This document shows positions 60,503-64,000 of a DNA stretch of 64,000 nucleotides, piece by piece (positions within the stretch are counted from its first letter, which is position 1; the number at the start of each line of letters is the position of its first letter). Origin of the DNA: Streptomyces longisporoflavus (GTDB lineage: Bacteria > Actinomycetota > Actinomycetes > Streptomycetales > Streptomycetaceae); the NCBI RefSeq assembly GCF_014649775.1, contig NZ_BMTR01000001.1, forward strand, positions 620,001 to 684,000, given 5' to 3'. The notes beneath the pieces were generated by a model. The model did not search any database and was not told where the DNA came from. It saw only the letters and a list, made by a program, of their open reading frames with translations. The position numbers were made by a program, and so were the translations under genes.

Positions 60503-62260
60503 CTATGACCGGGCAGGACATTGCTTCCTCCGCCAACCAGGTCGCGGGCGCGGGGCGATTGACTGGATGCGGCCGTTGTCCAGGGTGAGGATCTGGTCGG
60601 CGGCGAGGCCCGCAGGGTTGTGGGTGATCAGGAGGGTCGTGCGGCCGTGGGTGGCGCGGAGGATGTCCGAGAGGACGGCAGCGGCGGTGTCGGGGTCGAG
60701 CCCTTCGGTGGGTTCGTCCAGGACGAGGACAGGCGGGTCGGCCAGCAGGGCACGGGCCAGGAGCAGGCGTTGGCGCTGGCCGCCGGACATGGCGGAGCCG
60801 TTCTGGCCGAGGAGGGTGTGCCAGCGGTCGGGCAGGGACTCGATCCAGTCGAGGAGTCGAGCCCGGCGGGCGGCTTCGTGCAGGTCGGCGTCGGTGGCGT
60901 CGGGGCGGGCCAGCAGGAGGTTGGCGCGGATGGTGGTGTGGAACACATGGGCGTCCTGCGTCATGCCGGTGATCGCGCGACGGGCGTCGGTACCCGCGTA
61001 GTCACGCAGTTCGCGGCCGCCCAGACGGATGCTTCCGGACTCGTACGGGACGAAGCGCATGAGCGCGGCGATCAGCGTCGACTTGCCGGAGCCGCTGGCG
61101 CCCAGGAGCACGGTGAGGTGCCCGGGCGGCAGGCTCAGGCTCAGTCCGTCCAGGGCCGCAGGGCCGTCGGGGTGGTGGCGTACGCGCAGGCCGGTGATGT
61201 CCACGCCGAGTGGTTCGTGCGTGGCGAGCGGCGCCGGTACGAGCGGTTCGGTGACGGGCGGCGGTGTGTCGAGGAGGTCGGCCAGGCGGCGTGCGCTGAC
61301 CCGCACGTCGGCGAGATGGCGTGCGGCGGCGGGCAGCGGCGTCAGCGCCTCGAAGGAGACCAGGGCGAGGACCGCGAGAACGGTGAGGTGCACGGCGGAA
61401 AGTTCACCCGCCGCGTGGGCACGCAGCGCCAGCCAGGTCACGCCGACCGTCGCCGCGGCCTGGAAGAGCAGGACCGTGGTGGAGGCGAGCGAGGTGGTCC
61501 ACGCCGCCCTGCGCTCCAGCGCGGCGATCCGGGCCGTGGCGCGGCGGGTCCGCTCGTGGGCGCGCCCCCGCGCCCCGCACGCGGCGAGGTCCGCCGCGCC
61601 CTGCGTCAAGTCCAGTGTGAGCGCGGCGAGTTCGCTGCGTACGGCGTTCTCCGCGTAGCTCGTACGGCGGGACAGGGCGAGCACCAGCATGGGTACCAGA
61701 AGCCCCGCCACGAGCAGGAGCAGGCCGAGCACGGCCCCCGCCTGCGGCAGCAGCGCCGAGGCCACGACGGTGGCGCCGGCGGCGACCGTGCAGGCCGCCG
61801 CGGCCGGGATCAGCACCCGCAGCAGGAGATTCTGCGCGGCGTCGACGTCGTCGACCAGCCGGGCCAACAGGTCACCGCTGCGAAAGGCGGGCGTGCCCGC
61901 GGGGGCGAGGGGCACGAGGGCTTCGTACACCCGGGTCCGGAAGCCCGCGACGGCCCGCAGTACGCCGTCGTGGCCAAGCAGCCGGTCGGTGTAGCGCAGT
62001 GCTCCGCGGCCCAGGGCCAGAGCGCGGACGGCGACGATCGCCAGGCTCACCGAGGCGAGCGGGGGCTGCTCGGCGGCACGGGTGATCAGCCAGGCGGCGG
62101 TGGCCATCAACGCGGCGGCGGCGAGTTCACTGCCCGCCGAGGCGAGCGCCGCGGGCAGCAGTCGGCGCCAGTAGGGCAGGAGGTTGCGCAGGAGACGGAG
62201 GGTAGGGCGCGGCTTGGGCGCCGCCGGGGTGACCGCGGTGGCTTCGGCGGGGAGGGTCAT
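60503..62260 (-). CDS. cydC: Thiol reductant ABC exporter subunit CydC
   Basis: A 585-residue half transporter with an N-terminal six-helix membrane domain and a C-terminal ATPase. Walker A is LGASGSGKST, the signature is MSGGQRQRL, and Walker B is VLVLDEPTEGLD. The start resembles CydC (RNLLPYWRRLLPAALASAGSELAAAALMATAAWLITRAAE). With CydD it exports cysteine or glutathione-type thiols and haem-related compounds needed for cytochrome bd assembly. The final residues are basic. It is separated from the cydD gene by 91 bp and lies in another frame. Confidence 0.85.
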   Translation of the reverse strand: MTLPAEATAVTPAAPKPRPTLRLLRNLLPYWRRLLPAALASAGSELAAAALMATAAWLITRAAEQPPLASVSLAIVAVRALALGRGALRYTDRLLGHDGVLRAVAGFRTRVYEALVPLAPAGTPAFRSGDLLARLVDDVDAAQNLLLRVLIPAAAACTVAAGATVVASALLPQAGAVLGLLLLVAGLLVPMLVLALSRRTSYAENAVRSELAALTLDLTQGAADLAACGARGRAHERTRRATARIAALERRAAWTTSLASTTVLLFQAAATVGVTWLALRAHAAGELSAVHLTVLAVLALVSFEALTPLPAAARHLADVRVSARRLADLLDTPPPVTEPLVPAPLATHEPLGVDITGLRVRHHPDGPAALDGLSLSLPPGHLTVLLGASGSGKSTLIAALMRFVPYESGSIRLGGRELRDYAGTDARRAITGMTQDAHVFHTTIRANLLLARPDATDADLHEAARRARLLDWIESLPDRWHTLLGQNGSAMSGGQRQRLLLARALLADPPVLVLDEPTEGLDPDTAAAVLSDILRATHGRTTLLITHNPAGLAADQILTLDNGRIQSIAPRPRPGWRRKQCPARS

Positions 62261-62351
62261 GTGGCCACCGGCCTTTCCGGGCGGGGAGGTTGGGGGGCCG
62301 GGTGGGGTGGCGTGCGCCTGGCCCGTCCGGCGCGGGGAGTCGGTTGCATGG

Positions 62352-64000
62352 TCACGGGGCCATCAGTCCTTCGGGGCGGGCAGACGGCATGGTCAGTGCC
62401 GGCGGTGCCTGCGCCGCCGGGGCGACGCTGCCCGACTCGACGGTGACGATCCGATCGGCGTACGGCAGCAGGCTGGTGCGGTGGGCGACCACGATCGAGG
62501 TCTTGCCGCGCATGAGGCGGACCGTGGCGCGGGTGACCGCCGCCTCGCTGCGCGGGTCGAGGTGGGCGGTCGGTTCGTCCAGGAGCAGGACGGGGGCGTC
62601 CTTGAGGAAGGCGCGGGCCAGGGCGATCCGTTGACGCTGGCCCGCGGAGAGCCCGGCGCCGTGCTCGCCGAGCGGCGTCTCGTACGCCCGGGGCAGCTCC
62701 TCGACGAAGAGGTCGGCGAAGGCGGCGCGGGCCGCCCGGCGGACCTCCGCGTCACTCGCCTCGGGTCGTGCGAGGCGGATGTTGTCCGCGACGGTGGCGG
62801 CGAACAGGTGCGGGCGCTGGGGCACCCATGCCACCTGGCTGCGCCATGCGTCGGGGTCGAGGTCGGCGAGATCGGTGCCGCCGACGGTGATCCGGCCCGA
62901 CGTGGGGGCCGTGAAGGCGAGGAGCAGCGCAAGGAGTGTGGACTTGCCCGCGCCGCTCGGGCCGACCAGGGCGATGTGTTCGCCGGGGCGCACGGAAAGG
63001 GACACGTCCCGGAGGGCCGGTGAGGCGCGGTTCGGGTACTGGACCGTGACCCCCTCCAGACGCAGGAGCGCCGAGCGGGCCGCAGGGGCCGGGGCACGAC
63101 AGCCGGCGCGCACCGCGGGCACGCCCCGGCCGCCACCCTCAGCGGGGTCAGCAGGGCCAGCGAGGCCAGGGGGGTCCTCCGAATCGGCGGCCTCGTCGAG
63201 GACGCCGAAGACCTGCTCCGCCACGGCAATGCCCTCGGCGCTGTCGTGGAAAGCCGCACCCGCCGCACGCAGCGGCAGGTACGCCTCGGGGGCCAGGAAC
63301 AGGACGACCAGGGCCGTACGCAGGTCCAGCTCACCGCCCAGCAGTCGCAGCCCGACCGGAACGGCCACCAGCGCGACGGAGAGAGTGGCGACGGTTTCCA
63401 GGACGAAGGAGGAGAGGAACGCCACGCGCAGCGTGCGCATCGTGGCCCGCCGGTGGGCATCGGCCATCTCACCCACCACCTCGGCCTGATGCCGCTCGCG
63501 GCCGAACGCGCGCAAGGTCGGCAGCCCCGCCACCACGTCCAGGAAGTGTCCGCCGAGACGGGACAGCAACTGCCACTGACGGGCGGTACGCCGCGCGGTG
63601 TGGGCGCCGACCAGCGCGCCGAACACCGGGATCAGCGGCAGCGTCACGACGACGATCAGCGCGGAGGCCCAATCGGTCCATGCCAGCCAGGCGACCACCG
63701 TCAGGGGCACCACCGCGGCGGCCGTCATGGTCGGCAGATAGCCGACGACGTACGCGTCCAGGGCGTCGAGACCGCGGGTCAGCAACGTGACCGTCTCACC
63801 GTGGCGCCGGGCCGTGAGCCGCAAGGGGCCGGTGTCGTGCAGCCGGGCGGTGATCCTCTCGCGCAGGGCGCGTTTGGTGCCGGCGGCCGTGCGCTGCGCG
63901 AGCACCCCGCGGGCCCAGGTCAGCAGCGCGGACAGCGTCATGACGGCGGCCAGCGCGACAAGCGGCGCGCTGCGGAATTGGCGCCCGGCGAAACCGTCCG
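62352..64000 (-). CDS. cydD: Thiol reductant ABC exporter subunit CydD (N-terminus beyond window)
   Basis: About 549 codons of an ABC half transporter, open at the right edge of the window. Membrane-domain features such as TRGLDALDAYVVGYLPTM and GLPTLRAFGRERHQ are CydD hallmarks. The ATPase has Walker A GPSGAGKST, signature LSAGQRQRI and Walker B VLLLDEPTAHLD. An ATG at 63941 is internal, because the frame continues upstream with hydrophobic sequence. An Ala/Pro-rich linker lies at about 63110-63180. In many Streptomyces cydC and cydD are fused; here they are separate. Confidence 0.85.
   Translation of the reverse strand, partial: DGFAGRQFRSAPLVALAAVMTLSALLTWARGVLAQRTAAGTKRALRERITARLHDTGPLRLTARRHGETVTLLTRGLDALDAYVVGYLPTMTAAAVVPLTVVAWLAWTDWASALIVVVTLPLIPVFGALVGAHTARRTARQWQLLSRLGGHFLDVVAGLPTLRAFGRERHQAEVVGEMADAHRRATMRTLRVAFLSSFVLETVATLSVALVAVPVGLRLLGGELDLRTALVVLFLAPEAYLPLRAAGAAFHDSAEGIAVAEQVFGVLDEAADSEDPPGLAGPADPAEGGGRGVPAVRAGCRAPAPAARSALLRLEGVTVQYPNRASPALRDVSLSVRPGEHIALVGPSGAGKSTLLALLLAFTAPTSGRITVGGTDLADLDPDAWRSQVAWVPQRPHLFAATVADNIRLARPEASDAEVRRAARAAFADLFVEELPRAYETPLGEHGAGLSAGQRQRIALARAFLKDAPVLLLDEPTAHLDPRSEAAVTRATVRLMRGKTSIVVAHRTSLLPYADRIVTVESGSVAPAAQAPPALTMPSARPEGLMAP

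Noticed and set aside
60503..64000. The ABC half-transporter pair as dedicated exporter of the NRPS product
   Set aside because: Both proteins match CydC/CydD of cytochrome bd assembly, and a palindrome and a terminator separate them from the cluster.

Overview
The window is high-GC actinobacterial DNA and almost certainly Streptomyces. Supporting signs are the codon bias, GGAGG-type ribosome sites, frequent GTG starts, ATGA/GTGA-coupled genes, an AfsR/SARP-type regulator of more than 1,000 residues, a DUF2975/XRE pair and a large NRPS/PKS locus. No tRNA, rRNA, CRISPR array, insertion sequence or phage gene was recognised.

Layout. Positions 1-30.6 kb hold mixed accessory and housekeeping genes in short operons. 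In order these are: an MMPL exporter with a divergent TetR regulator; an aldo/keto reductase-Nudix pair; an APH-like kinase; RidA; a secreted FG-GAP protein; a tetronate-catabolism pair (D-erythronate dehydrogenase and 2-oxotetronate isomerase) beside the stump of its transporter; an alpha/beta hydrolase; a HhH DNA-glycosylase-like protein; a HAD phosphatase; a winged-helix repressor divergent from a peptide deformylase; 2,2-dialkylglycine decarboxylase with a broken LysR partner; a SARP-NTPase regulator; DUF2975/XRE; a DrrAB-like ABC exporter; a gyrB fragment; a VOC protein; a RavA/ViaA-like MoxR-VWA pair; GNAT; PPK2; a PIG-L deacetylase; an alpha/beta hydrolase; and a second VOC protein. Four degraded genes (transporter, pRiA4b ORF-3-like, LysR, gyrB) lie between 9 and 23 kb.

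Positions 30.7-57.3 kb are one minus-strand biosynthetic operon, read from right to left. It opens with a roughly 5,000-residue NRPS: a degenerate half C domain, then DC-L C-A-T, C-A-T-E, DC-L C-A-T and C-A-T. A hybrid protein follows: KS, acyltransferase remnant, ACP, C-A-T-E. Next come a ketosynthase III-like enzyme and a four-gene hydroxymalonyl-ACP cassette (ACP, acyl-CoA dehydrogenase, FkbH-type HAD enzyme, 3-hydroxyacyl-CoA dehydrogenase). The cassette has no O-methyltransferase and the PKS module has no functional acyltransferase. This suggests that ACP-bound hydroxymalonate is passed to the peptidyl chain either by an acyltransferase encoded elsewhere or by an unusual mechanism. No thioesterase, MbtH protein, dedicated transporter or regulator is visible in the locus, so the product, its initiation and its release are open questions.

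Positions 57.6-64 kb hold, on the same strand, a membrane protein with a dihydroorotate-dehydrogenase-like N-terminus, a group A flavin monooxygenase behind a strong operator-like palindrome, and CydC and CydD (the latter cut by the window edge). These look like non-cluster genes. A strong hairpin terminator at 57573-57610 separates them from the NRPS.
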